A stretch of DNA of 64,000 nt from Capillidium heterosporum (lineage: Eukaryota > Entomophthoromycota > Entomophthoromycetes > Entomophthorales > Capillidiaceae), in contig WBMQ01000014.1 in the NCBI GenBank assembly GCA_016630905.1, positions 682,001 through 746,000 of the forward strand, given 5' to 3'. A program made the position numbers and the translations under genes. Below are positions 11,252 to 23,428 of the stretch, piece by piece; position 1 is the first letter of the stretch; every line of letters begins with the position of its first letter. Below the pieces are notes generated by a model. The model searched no databases. It worked only from the letters and a program-made list of their open reading frames with translations, and had not been told where the DNA came from.

Positions 11252-12955
11252 TTACTTTAAGTTTTGGCGGAGGTAACAAGCTAAACTTTCTAAATAGCTT
11301 AGATTGGTAGTGGTGCAATTTTGCAACTGCATCTTTATAGTTGAACTGTTGAGTAGTACTTGGACAGTAAAGGGTTGGAAGTGGATGCTTTTAAATCCTC
11401 TGCGGTAGTTCCGCGTCCACTTGGGTTCCAATATTTCTATGGAATAACTATCTTCCAATTTGGTTGCATTAGAAAATGGGTTGAGCAGGCTTAAAGTAGT
11501 TTCCAACATATCTAGTTTTACGTTTAAATTTAAGACCTTGGGTAACGGTAAGCTTGGACTCTCGTTAGTCAAATCGGCTTTTAGGATTCTAAACTCTAGT
11601 TTACCGAATCCCTAAAATGTTTAAATATAAAGGAACATATATATAATTACCTCCGGTTCATCGACTTTAGAATCTCTAGCAGCTTCAAATAGGTTGGCAT
11701 CGAATGTAAATGCAACCAACCATCTCCGTGTTCTGCCGATCTGAAACCAAGATTTGACGAGGTAGGGCACCTAATGCACTAAGTATTAGTAAAAGCTATG
11801 TGAATATGGATTACCTCTTTAGTGACCAGAAGCTTTTCCACCTGCTTGACACTGGATTTGAATCCTAACAAAGAAGTGAACCACCTAAAAATATACAAAA
11901 TTAAATACTCTTCATAAAAAATCAACATACCCAACCTTAGTCTTGAACTCAACTGCCTCCTCCATCAACCTTTTTAAAAACAAAACTTCACCCCCCACTA
12001 TTAACTTTTTCGTTATCGGTACCGTGACAGCTGTCGACCTTGCGTCTCTTGAAGTTCTTTTCGTCTCCAATATCGTCATAAAAAGGCGGGTTGACCATCA
12101 GAAACTTATAATAGTCATTGGCTTGAAATATCTCCTCAAAAATTAACTTTTCCTTGTTCGAGTTGAAAAGTAGCTTTATGTTGGTGTCGAGTTGGTTGGA
12201 TTTAAGGACACCTTGTGCATTTTCAATGGAGTTTTTATCGATATCTAGTGTTTTAAATATTGGTTTTTATAAATATAGTTCTAAAGACTTACCAGTAGCT
12301 ATCATAGTAATTTTATCATTGTATAGCTTAGTCAGAAGTAGTGGGTAGATACTGACCGGTCCAGTTCCACTATTAATTTTAGAAAGCAAGGTTAGGAGTC
12401 ATAATTTTTAAACCAAACTACATATCTATCCCAGCTATCCTTTGGTCTATTGTGGTTATTGAAGTTAGCCGTTCGATGAAGTGGACGTAATACATACTAA
12501 AATAAAAGCTAAAATGTTAGTAATTTATACATGTATTTTTAATAGTCGTAGATTTACTTTACCGATTTGCTACCTATTCAAAGTCATAGTATAAGAAAGA
12601 TTGAGAAAGTAGAAATAAAGTTACGGTTGGGCATAAATGATTCTTTGGTAGCTTCAAATTCAACTTCAAAAATTTGGATAACAGGATCTCGTTGTAGAAT
12701 CTGCAAATAAAATAAATAAAACAGTGGTATCCTAAATAGTTACCTTTTGGCATCTTCCGACTGAAAGTTAAAAGTTTTGGAGTTAGTAGGGCTCCGCTAC
12801 ACTTAATCAAATAAAAGTAGTAGATTAAAACAAACATATAAAATAAAAAGTTACTATAAATTCAAATAGGGAAACTCTTCAACAAGTTTGTTAAGGTCAA
12901 TATAATTGAGTTTATTTAGTATGTCTACTGATTTGTATCCATTGTTTAGTTGCAT
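11252..12955 (-). CDS. METTL16-like RNA N6-adenosine methyltransferase
   Basis: METTL16-type enzymes methylate adenosine in U6 snRNA and some mRNAs using S-adenosylmethionine. Joining 11 exons in phase gives 408 residues. Matches to the family in order: KTFNFQSEDAKRFYNEILL (N-terminal module), YYVHFIERL, the SAM-binding IDIGTGPVSIYPLL, the acidic IATDIDKNS, the catalytic MVNPPFYDD (NPPF box), GGEVLFLKRLMEEA, WFTSLLG and IGRTRRWLVAF. One exon is only 11 nt (12563-12573). Near 11991-12022 the frame holds only if a 25-nt GT-AG intron (11998-12022) is spliced out; otherwise a run of six G shifts the frame. With that intron every downstream phase agrees. The C-terminal exon (360 nt) probably corresponds to the RNA-binding region. 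Product confident, exon detail moderate. Confidence 0.78.
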
Positions 12956-15900
12956 GACTTTTATTGAAAACTTCTGAAAGAACCTGAGTTTGAGGTTGGA
13001 AGTTGAAATTCAAACCAAATGTAGCTTGCTTTTGCTTTTAATTGATGATGATAAGGTTTACGGAGAAAAGAGTTTAGAAAGTCCGTTAGTTTAGATATTT
13101 GTATCAATAATAGAACTAAGATGTAGCTTTATGCTTAATCGTTGGCTATTCTGAGATAGTAAGTTTAGAAGTGTATTGGTTGTAAAATTGATACTTTATA
13201 GTCTTGAGGTATAGGAAGGTAGGATTCTATAAAATCAGTTTGATAGAATATCCCTTTTCCTTCACAGTATAGTAGATTATTTGTAATGGAGTTGGTTATA
13301 GTGTATCAGTAGGATATATTGGGGCAATGTTTTAGGTCATACATATGCTAAGCAGTTTAAACGCAACTAGTTTGATATCTTTTACAGTATATTATATAAT
13401 AATGTTTTATATATTTGTTTATCCAGACCTATGCTCTACTTTTAAAACATATATTACTTTTTACACTACTATTATTAATTCGAAAGACTATGAAATACAG
13501 TTTAGTTTATATTAAGCTTAATATCACTTTCAGCTAATTGCTTTATAAATCTATAAGTTTTAACAAAGCCTAAATCAATAGAATAAATTTGATAAAATGT
13601 ATTTATTAGTATGCCAATAAGTATATTCATTCAAAGGTAAAGTACTATGTAAAAATATCCTGTAGGATCTATTCGTTTCAACCTCCTAATCTTACAAAAC
13701 AGATGTTGCAAGCCCATATTTATAATTGCTGTAATATAAAAATATAGTTTCTATTTAGTAATCTTGCATCATAATATTTTTATATTCAATTTATGTAAAC
13801 TATGTCTTAGTATACTTTTATTCTTCGCTTAGCGAGCAAATTATTTAAATTCTATATTAAAGCATGTAGAAACCAGGCACAGGTGGAAGTCCTATTGATG
13901 GAGGAATATAATAAGATCGGTGATTCTTATAGACTGGATGCCATCCTGTATAGTTAAACGCCTAGTTAGTTTATCCTTAGAGTTGATTCGAAAGCTTCTT
14001 ATCCTCAGAATTCGAGAAAATTCTTTCACCATGATATAAATCCACTTAAGATATAGGGAAGGATTTTATCAAAATGAGTTGGTGAGACTTTCATATAGAA
14101 GTTACTACGCTGGACCATGAAAAGGCCTACAGTCTTATAATATACTGTTCACATGGACAGGGTGATTTTTGGCAAGTTCACTTGTAAAAAATTCTCAAAT
14201 TTAGGCAAACAAAATACTATAAAAACGTAAGCCTTTCCATAGTCCAGAGTAGTATGTACTGTTCGAATACTCGACCTACTATTAGAGAAACTACACTATC
14301 TTAAAGGGATAGTAGGGGCTTAGACAGGACATCTGGGGATTTACTTAAATTGGTAATGAAAGCTATCGGAGTGCTCACCTCCGGCTTACTGAAATATCTG
14401 AGACAAACATACCTAACGAGTCTTAGTTGAGATTACATTCAATATATTTTATGATTCTGTAAGTTTCAACTATTTTCTGTAGCATCTATACTAAATACTT
14501 GATGTCCAGCTAGGTCTTAAACCGAACATTACTCAAAATAAGCAATCAAAGCCTCCTATATTCAAGATAGGTGATATTTTTTAAAAATAAGCTGACTGAG
14601 ATAACCAACTGTACATCCACCACCAACAATTGATGGTTTTCAAAAACCTGCTCCATGGTAAAACCATAGGAAAAGTTTGCATATATTAAATACTGCATTA
14701 TTGACCCATTTGGATAGCATCGTATATGGTGAACTTATTACTCTAATAGGACGCTAATGAAAATTATACATGTAGATATACATTCGATGTTTTTTGACAA
14801 ATCGTACCTGAGAATAAACCCAAGCTTAAATCTTGGCAGCATATCGTAATTTATATAACTGGATAGTAAAAATATCCTTTAACAAAACTCTTGAAGCTAT
14901 GCCTTCCATTTATAGGTATCCGTCCCAAACCCACTTAGAAAAGTATGATATAGATAAGGTATAAATTGAAAATTAACCTAATTAGACCATAGGGTGGGTG
15001 TCCGATCACCTTCACTTCAAATTGAAGCTTTAAGTCTCAGACCTAACTTATCCCTCACCCTTCTGTATGACGATTTACTACCTCTATGAAAGTTTAAATT
15101 TTGGAATGAAAGCTTTTAATGTTTCCTATTACAAGGCACTATTGCATTAGGTAAAAAATCTGGCATATAAAACTTTTCCAGAAAGTAACCAATTTGATAT
15201 TAGGGTTTAATTATATTTATAGGGCAGGTAATCTAAAGCTTAACATGTCTTATATGGTAGGCGGACTAAAATTATTCATCTAAGCAGTACGCTTTGCCAT
15301 TGGGATGGAGTTTGTAAGTGACAACATCAATCACCCAATTTATATCGGGTGTACCGGTAACCACATATTCTAGACCGGAGATAATGCATTAAAACTAAAT
15401 GCATAGGCAACCTATTTGTAAAATAACCGAACATATTTTTTGTATTTAGGCTGACTATTTAGCTACTTGGGAAGTTCGGGTATATTTTTCTAATTAAAAT
15501 ATAGTACCGCCCATAGCTTTAGTTCTTCACCCTAAGTTCTACCAGCAAAGCATTATTGATATATATAATATGGTTAATCTTACTTGCTAGAGTTTATTAC
15601 AGCCATTATAGCTGATACATAGATTTAATTGCTAGAAACAGCTTGTACATTCCTAGATCAACCATGCCTTGTGATATGTGCCTATCTATTTCTCTTTTAA
15701 TAACCCTGGTTATATAGGAGTTGCATACAGGTGGATGTCTATCTATTTATACACATGTATAAACCCTCTATAATTATATATATTCAAAATCGATCTCAGG
15801 TAGGCCCCACCGTGACTTTAAAATAGCCTTTATCTGCAAGATATTTTGCAAGACTAGCGATGCTTGAATTGTCTACATATAAAAATAACTTTGCTATTGG

Positions 15901-16495
15901 AATTTCAAATAGGTGCATGTGTAAGAAAAGATGTAATCAAAACTTTAATTTCAAACATAGGTAAGGCTCAATGGGTATTGTGCCCATACATTTGGAAAGT
16001 TTACAATACTCCCTTTTTAGTATTGGTACGCTTGCAAAAGTTATTTAAAATAAGCAAATATATGTCCTTATATAAGCTACTATTTTCTAAAAATGTGAGC
16101 CAATATTTTCATTTTAGAAGGCAGTGAGAACTTGGATGTTTCAGGTTCCACTCTAAACAGTTTAGTAAAGTTAATTGGTCCATCAACACTTTCAAACTAA
16201 AGTTGTTGAAAATTTGGATTTCTACAACGTTCTGTAAAATCAGGCATTTTTACAAGCTCAGTTGTAAATAGTTATGCATCTTTACGGAACAGAGCAGTGC
16301 CTAAAATTGAAAACTCCCAAATAGTGATAGATGTGAGATCTGTTGATAGACTTTACAAGTAGCATCTTCGAACCTTACAATATATATATTAAATTTTACC
16401 ATAAATGGTATGACTGAAATTGTATCGAGGCTAAGGACAAATTTTTCAATAAAGATGAAGGATACTACAGTTCCCTTACACATTTTTTCAAAGAT
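12956..16495. other. Gene-poor AT-rich stretch
   Basis: About 3.5 kb, strongly AT-rich, between the methyltransferase start and the I9-domain gene. I found no open frame with gene-like composition, no tRNA-like B box and no obvious repeat. The only long open frame (87 codons near 15864) lacks any motif. Confidence 0.5.
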
Positions 16496-16879
16496 ATGAA
16501 GTTTATAAACTGCTACAACATATTCTTCACCTTACTTTTACTATTAAACGTATATCTTGGCGATTTTATAGAATTGAGTCAACTGAAGAAATTGTCTTGC
16601 AAGAAACACAAACATCTCGACATCAATGAGCCACTAACTCGCTACATAGTTATATTGAACAGTGGGTTGAAGATGAAGCTTGTAGAGAACTTTGTAGTCG
16701 CCGTCCTATGTCTCTATGGCAAAGTGCAGTCGAGTTACGAGTTGGATACTTCGATTGGATTTACCTTGGATCTACCTACTGAGGCTTATAAGACATTGAC
16801 CGATAGAGACTTTGAGTTCTCCAAATATATTCAAATGATCGAAAAGGATGAAATTATCAACGTGAGTGGGCCACAATAG
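16496..16879 (+). CDS. Small secreted I9-type (subtilisin propeptide/proteinase inhibitor) protein
   Basis: 127 residues, single exon. Residues 1-22 form a signal peptide (MKFINCYNIFFTLLLLLNVY). The rest resembles the inhibitor I9 fold: RYIVILNSG as the first strand, a helix, then IGFTLDLP, and a closing MIEKDEIINV where family members have an IEEDQ-like end. The I9 fold occurs as the propeptide of subtilases and as stand-alone inhibitors such as the yeast proteinase B inhibitor Pbi2. No subtilase catalytic domain follows: a TAG comes 18 nt after the domain ends, and downstream sequence has no catalytic motifs. It is therefore either a stand-alone secreted inhibitor or chaperone, or the remnant of a secreted protease gene. 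A GTGAGT at 16862 could be a splice donor, so a longer product cannot be ruled out. Confidence 0.6.
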   Translation: MKFINCYNIFFTLLLLLNVYLGDFIELSQLKKLSCKKHKHLDINEPLTRYIVILNSGLKMKLVENFVVAVLCLYGKVQSSYELDTSIGFTLDLPTEAYKTLTDRDFEFSKYIQMIEKDEIINVSGPQ

Positions 16880-19800
16880 TGGATGGAAGTTGGAGATGAG
16901 CTGGTGGGAATATAATCTTGAATATCTGTTTGTGGACAGTCGTATGTCGATCCATCGTGTGCTTTACATACTCAAAAGAGAATATTGATTACAGATAAAA
17001 ATATTTACGAGGCTGAGAAGTTACTTCAAGGAATCAGCTTTGATAGATTTAAGTTTGATTGAAACTTATCAATAAATTTGATTCTACAACTACATTTATT
17101 TAAGCTTTTTATAGACATATTAGTATCTTCAGTTACTGTTAAATTTTCTAAGCATTCACATACAACTAAATAGAGTCAAGCTTATCAAGTATAAAGGATT
17201 TCGATTAGCTATAAGCATCCACTGTCATAAACTTTTGTAACTTTTACTCACTCATAAACATAGCATTGATTTGGTCCTTTTGTACCAAGAAATTGAAAAT
17301 CGACTATATTTATCGGATTTGACTAACAAATTAAATTTTGAGAATCGATTTACTGGGGAACTCTGATTTGCCAATACATCCGTTATAAAGCTCAGACAGA
17401 GAAGGGTATGAAAGCTTTAGTTAGTAGATATGTGATCAGTTCACCTTAAGCTTAACTATATATGGATATATTAATACAAGTGGCCCTCATCTATACTTGT
17501 ATAATTTTACTTATTTGTACATAATTTTTAGTTCAGCAAAATGGGCTTCTTTCTAATTTCCCAGTACTTGCTAATTTGGTTTAAAATAAGATTCTATGAA
17601 TTTTTTCAATCACCAAAAGTATATACAAAATGAAAGATATCACGTTAGCAAGAAATAGGTACTGAATATTGATTGCAAGAAGTTCAGAACTAAGCTTTAA
17701 TGAACCGATTTTGACAAGGAAATAACTCCCATTCTTTGGTATCCAATTAGGAGATGTGCTAATTTGCAAAAGAAATATTTTGATTGGAAATTTAAAATTA
17801 ATTTGTAGATATGTTTGAAGAAGCTATATCTTGAAACTACCTGGTCCAACATAAGCTTGCATTTTGTCAGTGGTTGTAAGTCGATACAGCGAGGTAAATA
17901 TCTTTAAATAATCAATCTAGCAACTTATACCTATGCAAAGCTTCTCGCACTTAGTTCAGCATACATCTGTAAACTCTAAATTTTTAACCAGCTCATCTAC
18001 AGCACTTTTAGCTGGGTAGTGAGCTGCTTTATAATTACAAAAACTTGTTTCAGTTTTCAAATTGAAGTAGCCCCAAGCTTTACTATCCATCTTTCGTTGA
18101 ATTGAAATTGAGAGCTACCTTCCTTTTATAGAAAATATTGGGTTCCTCAGTAAAAAGGCACTTGAGGACGACCCCTAGTACTTTTATGGTTGCACAGATG
18201 TGCTATGAAGTTGAATCTAGGCTTATAGTAGTGCTAGCTGCCGACCGACTACAGCCCTAAAAATACTCTGAAGCCATTCAACCTCAAAGCAGTACGTATA
18301 CATTCTAATAGTAATTCAACGACTAGTTTTAAATTCGCAATATTTAACTCGATGTTGCCAACAATGAAACTTGTATACTATTTTAAAACTTAAACTACAT
18401 AAGCCTTACAAGCTTTCAATCGCCCATATCTTTGAAAGCCTTCGTTCGTCCAGGACTTACATGGCTGTAGGTGAGACTGGGACGAGACTACCTAATGTAT
18501 AAACAGCAGAAATCCGAAGTGCCTTGCCTTTACAAGGCTGATATTTGGATGGAACTTTTCCAAGTGGATGCTATTATAACCTCAATGCTTTTAAAGATGA
18601 TGTATTGTCCCGAAAATGGCAGTTCAATTTTCAAAGTTTTGTTAGAAATTAGTACTACTATGCAATTTGATTGAAAATATGGCATGGGTTTCGGCCATAG
18701 CTATTTTTAGACGCTTTACTGCTGGGTTTCGAATTAGTAGATCCGTCTATGCAGAATTTCAATAGTCAAAACCATATTATTATGCTATATATCGTCTTAT
18801 TATTCCAGAACGCTATATCAGAGCTATATTTAGATATAGTAAAATTTTCAAGGTCTCAGACACCTGTCAAAAATTTTGAATTCGAATTGGTTAAATGGAA
18901 GGTTCTAAATTCCATCGGGACGGCCAAACCACAAATATGGCTTGAAAATTTTAAAATTTTGTCAAGCACTTGATAACATAAATATTGATTAGGCCTCGGT
19001 AAATACCCAAAAGCGTATAATGGTATAGGTTTATCACATAAAGTGGCATTTATCGGTCCAGCTAGTTTAAAAACTGTTTACAGGCTGCATCCTATTTCAA
19101 TTGGTGTCCATCAGTCCATAGTATAGACAAGTTTCAAAATGCCAGCAGTGCTGGAAGGAAGGTCTACCGGTCCCGTTTGAAACTTTGAGGTAAAATAGCG
19201 GCTTGGGGTATGCAGTATTAGCCCAAGCACTTTAAAATCCAGTTTTGGCTACATCGCTTTACAAGCTTGGCATCGACTGAAAGCTAAAATATGGAATAGT
19301 TAAATAAACTCTATATTTATACTTTTGATAAAGCTTAATCGATGTTATTCCAACAGAAAATAGCTATAAAATTATATATATTACTCGGTTTAGCAAACCT
19401 ATATAGTTTTTACAGGTTTAATTTATAAACTGCACAGATTTGCTGAATTTGTAATAGTCGAGCCTGCCAATTCTAAACACAATACCACCACTTGGAAAAA
19501 TAGCGACACTTGTGTGAAACCAAGCAACCTGTGATGAATGTAAGCATACCTTTTATAGAAGATTTTCCATATATACAAATTTTTAAAACATTACCTGCAG
19601 TATTACACCCTCCAACAGTTTGTAATAGTATAACACCTTCCCTTTTCAGGACTCTATAATTCTCTAGAGAAACAGCGAACTTTTATGCACATAAACTTTT
19701 CGATAGTCTAAAAATCTATTCCAATAAATCGGTTTTACAGCTTCATATCAAGTGAACTTGGACGAACCTTTACTACCCTCTACTAAAGTTATGGAAGAAA

Positions 19801-21494
19801 TTGGCAAATAATTGTCATTTTAGGTCGATTCGTTTCATATTCTTTAGGAAAAAGATAACCAATTTCCAGACTCGATAGAACCTACGATGAGGGTGGATGT
19901 TTGAAGATGTAAGGGAAACCTAGGGAGAATGGTAGTCATTAAAAATTATAGGGAAGTAGTCAAAAACTTGGGAAGGTTCACGGAAGTCGGGCATGGTGAT
20001 ACTAGTTGCATCTGAATCTTGGTGGTTGAATGATCTAATTTACACACCTTACGGTGACCACACCCTACTGAGGATGAGCTTCTCAACTAGGCTACATGTT
20101 TGCTTGGTTTTAGAAGTTTCGTCTGAACTCTGCACTGTCGAAAAGGCAATTTGAGCCTACGACAAATGAATACAAAACTTCGGATATCCCTTCAAGCCAA
20201 GTCTCATAGGTATTAGGAATACACATCCCTATCAAAAGCTCGGACAAAGTTCAGCTGCTTTAAAATTGTAGTGAAACTAAAACATATGCACAATTATAGT
20301 TTTTTAATTATAATTAATGTCTTGGATTGCAAAAATATATGCCTAACTTGTAGATTTCTCTGATGATAGGCAGAGTAGAGATGGTAAAACTATGCTAGTA
20401 TTCAAAATAGAGACGAGTATGGTAGAGCTTTTTATCAAAACTAAAGTTAATATATTTAATACAAAAACCCATACTGCTGTATTAGAAATTTTCGCGTGAA
20501 TATATGGTATTAATAATTCTTGACATCTATCCAACTAAGTGTTACAAAAATAGAAGTAACCTCCTACATAAATAGAAACCTTCAATACACTAACATATGT
20601 TCATTTTGACCAAATGTATGTCAGCTTAACATAACATATAGCAATTGCAGTAGACCACCATTTCAACATCCGATCTAACCAGCTGACACCAAGCTGGCAT
20701 TAAATCGGTACATTCGTTTGGTACGGCTTCTAATCTACTAGCTTTAGAGCCTTCTTATGGAAGATGTATCATCATGCATCCCAATAGGTGTTAATGAGGC
20801 TAAGACACTTTGGATAGGTATGCCATCATTATCCTACTCAACATAAACTAGCTCATCAAAGTGCTTATCATGTGATCACATGCATCTTTATCTTTTAAAC
20901 CTTCTAGATCCAAGTCAAAAAATTACTATATTTGTTCCATATATTCCAAAATAAAGCTTTTTGGTGGATGAGTTTTACTGTTTCTAGGGATAATAGCTGG
21001 TAGGTTAGCTTATATCGTCGAGTACATATATCGTACTCATCGCTGACAACGCTTTTTGAGAAGTGTAATATCTTTTGAAGTTGTCAGTGAGCGGTTTTGT
21101 GATAGAAAGTAATGGATTCTTCCCGATTTATCGAATTCTCATAGATTGCAAGGGTTAGGTTGTATGGAGTGCAATAAATTTATGATGGTGGAGGTCGGCC
21201 AGGTACAATTTAGGAAGAGTTTCAAAGTAATATAAAGGAAGCTGGTTGGGAGGTGCTAGGTCATTTGATACCGTTACTTAGATCAATTGCTCTTGGAACT
21301 TCGTACGTACCAGACCAAATTTACCTTAACCAATTAAAGTTGGATGGTTTAGAGTTTTCTATCATAGTGGACATCCGCATAGCTACCGTTGAAAAGTAGT
21401 AAAATTTTAGGAGGTAGGTTTCGATATCGTGATTACTACAGCACCACTGTATAATTAAAAGAGTTAGTAGGGGGGTTTATTTTTAGGGAGCTCA

Positions 21495-21512
21495 ACTCGG
21501 CCTTGGCCGAGT
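21495..21512. repeat. GC-rich 8-bp inverted repeat
   Basis: Two perfect 8-bp arms, ACTCGGCC and GGCCGAGT, separated by TT. It stands out in surroundings that are mostly A and T. It could be a binding site for a dimeric regulator or a chance event; no gene is close. Confidence 0.4.
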
Positions 21513-22526
21513 CAGTGTTTTATTCAGAGAGTAGAAGGTAAAAGGATGTTTTGGGTTGTAACAGACTGTCGAAAAATACTTGGTGGTTTGAAAAATACGA
21601 AAGCTCCACTATCTACCATCTAATTTAAATTATCAGCGGTAAAATTATACCATCTTATTATTACTATTTAATATTGTAAATGTATCCAATGTCAACGTTT
21701 TAAATGACATTATAAAGTTGGATATTTTAGGCCATATAGCGAGCAACAGTTGGATAGTACATTAATGCCTTGCATACTCCAATATAGCGGAGCTAAACTG
21801 TTAAAAAATAATGTAAACTTAGGATGCTAAATTAGCAGTATAGTCAAACGATCCTATATATTTTGCAAATACTGTTTACAAATAATTGATCTTAAACCCT
21901 GTGGCTTTATTGTACATACCTCAAAGACGGAGTGGATTCAGCAAATATTGATGAAATACTAATTGAGGGTAGCCTGTAGGTTTTCTAATATACATATAAC
22001 AAAGGTCTATCGCCAGCTATTTTTAAATATGATGCCAGTCAGTACTTAAAGTGAGACATCACCTCCGACCCATTCCATACCTTGCTGTCAAAAGTAGTGG
22101 GTATATCGGGTGGTTGTTTTAGTTTCTATAAGCTGTATCACTATAAATAGCTTCTATAGCACAATGTATGTATTGCTCGATATGTATTGAAATATTTTGA
22201 CATGTAAAAATGCTAAGTTTTCAAGCAGGATTTCTTCAGGCAGTCCAGAAATTTTGCTTTAGCAAGGCAATCCTAATCCAAATCTTACCAAATATAGTTT
22301 AATCCATTTCGCCAGAAAACTAGACTCTTCCTTCCTAAAAGGGGCAAGCGAAAATTTAAGCAAACTTTCCAGTTTTTGCTGAAAGCTGATCATTTGAGTT
22401 TACGGATTTGGACAAGCCAAAGCGGCTAGCAAGTCATTTCGAGGTGATTAGTTATCGCCGTCCTTAGTTTATGCTGCAAAATTTTAACGTCAATACTTTG
22501 CAACTTACCTCATTCAGGATGGAGGG

Positions 22527-22536
22527 TATAAATAAA
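22527..22536 (+). promoter_or_regulatory. TATA box of the Asn/Ser/Pro-rich gene
   Basis: TATAAATAAA in a locally GC-richer context, about 175 bp before the ATG at 22712, with no other gene nearby. It implies a 5' leader of about 140 nt if the start site lies about 30 nt downstream. Confidence 0.5.
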
Positions 22537-22711
22537 GGCTGCAGCCCTACAAAATTAAAAGTAAAAGTTCTTTATCGTACAACAAACCAACTGCTAGCAA
22601 AGAGCTAATCGTAGCAACAATCTAAACAAAAGGAACAATCTACGTTTGTATTTGACAGCTATAAAAGAAGGCACCTACCCACAATCAGTCTTAACAAAAT
22701 TTACTTTTGCC

Positions 22712-23428
22712 ATGAACACCAACTTTGAACTGATGAACTTCTACACCAACACCATGGCCGGTTACCAGTGCCAGCCCATCTCGGATATGAGCTTTACCCA
22801 GTCGCTGCCAACCGCATCCAATCCCCTAACCTACAACTTTGACCAAATCAGTTTGGACTCCTACCTACCAGCTCAGAACCAGATGAGCTACTCGATGCTG
22901 AGCCAACCTAGCTACGCCAACAACTCCATGTCCGACTACAACCTCAAGATGCAAAGGAGGGCAAGCGAGTACCAGAAGCGCAAGCAGGTCAAAAGCATAA
23001 TTCGCGAACGCATCCACGCTAGATACCACGCCAAAAAGCGTATGGAAACGATGAAGGAGCGATCCAGAAGCTTTAGCAATAACACTTACAACCCCTACCT
23101 CAACACCGCCTTTAACTCTCTAAATCAAAGTACTAACCGATCTCTATCTTACCCCACTACCAACTCTGCCCCTCTAAATCCATCCAGCAATATGAGAATA
23201 GGAGCTACCTACCTACCCTACCAACCCATCATCAACCCCGTTACTCCTAAGAATACTTTACCTCAAAATACCTTCAGCCAGCCTATGTTCCCCAACTCCC
23301 CTCAATCTATAAATTCGCCTAACGATGTCTCCAACTCGATGGACTTGGCGTTCAACACACAGCTTCAGTACTCCATCCCCATGGACAGCAACTTCAACAT
23401 ATACGCGTACTCCAATTCACTAATATAA
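22712..23428 (+). CDS. Orphan Asn/Ser/Pro-rich protein with a basic central block
   Basis: 238 residues, single exon, not recognised. The open frame runs 66 nt further upstream but the first ATG is at 22712. Residues 1-78 are rich in Asn, Ser, Gln, Met and Tyr. Residues 80-120 are a dense Lys/Arg block (QRRASEYQKRKQVK, then RERIHARYHAKKRMETMKER) that looks helical and could bind nucleic acid or carry a nuclear signal, although it is not a bZIP, HMG or homeodomain. Residues 121-238 are again Asn/Pro/Ser-rich. The codons are much richer in C (AAC, ACC, TAC, CCC) than those of its surroundings, which suggests high expression, and a clear TATA box precedes it. The layout resembles a small regulatory protein, but no function can be assigned. 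Confidence 0.7.
   Translation: MNTNFELMNFYTNTMAGYQCQPISDMSFTQSLPTASNPLTYNFDQISLDSYLPAQNQMSYSMLSQPSYANNSMSDYNLKMQRRASEYQKRKQVKSIIRERIHARYHAKKRMETMKERSRSFSNNTYNPYLNTAFNSLNQSTNRSLSYPTTNSAPLNPSSNMRIGATYLPYQPIINPVTPKNTLPQNTFSQPMFPNSPQSINSPNDVSNSMDLAFNTQLQYSIPMDSNFNIYAYSNSLI

Larger units (their letters stand above)
16880..22711. other. Gene-poor AT-rich stretch
   Basis: About 5.8 kb with no supported gene. Open frames of 60-75 codons near 17581, 18471, 18749 and 20343 have no motif or convincing composition. A perfect 8-bp inverted repeat with a 2-nt spacer (ACTCGGCC/GGCCGAGT) lies at 21495-21512. The TATA element of the next gene lies at 22527. Confidence 0.5.

Noticed and set aside
18749-18973. 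74-codon frame with a weakly hydrophobic start
   Set aside because: A second Met begins a possible signal peptide, but the rest is AT-driven composition with no paralog nearby.
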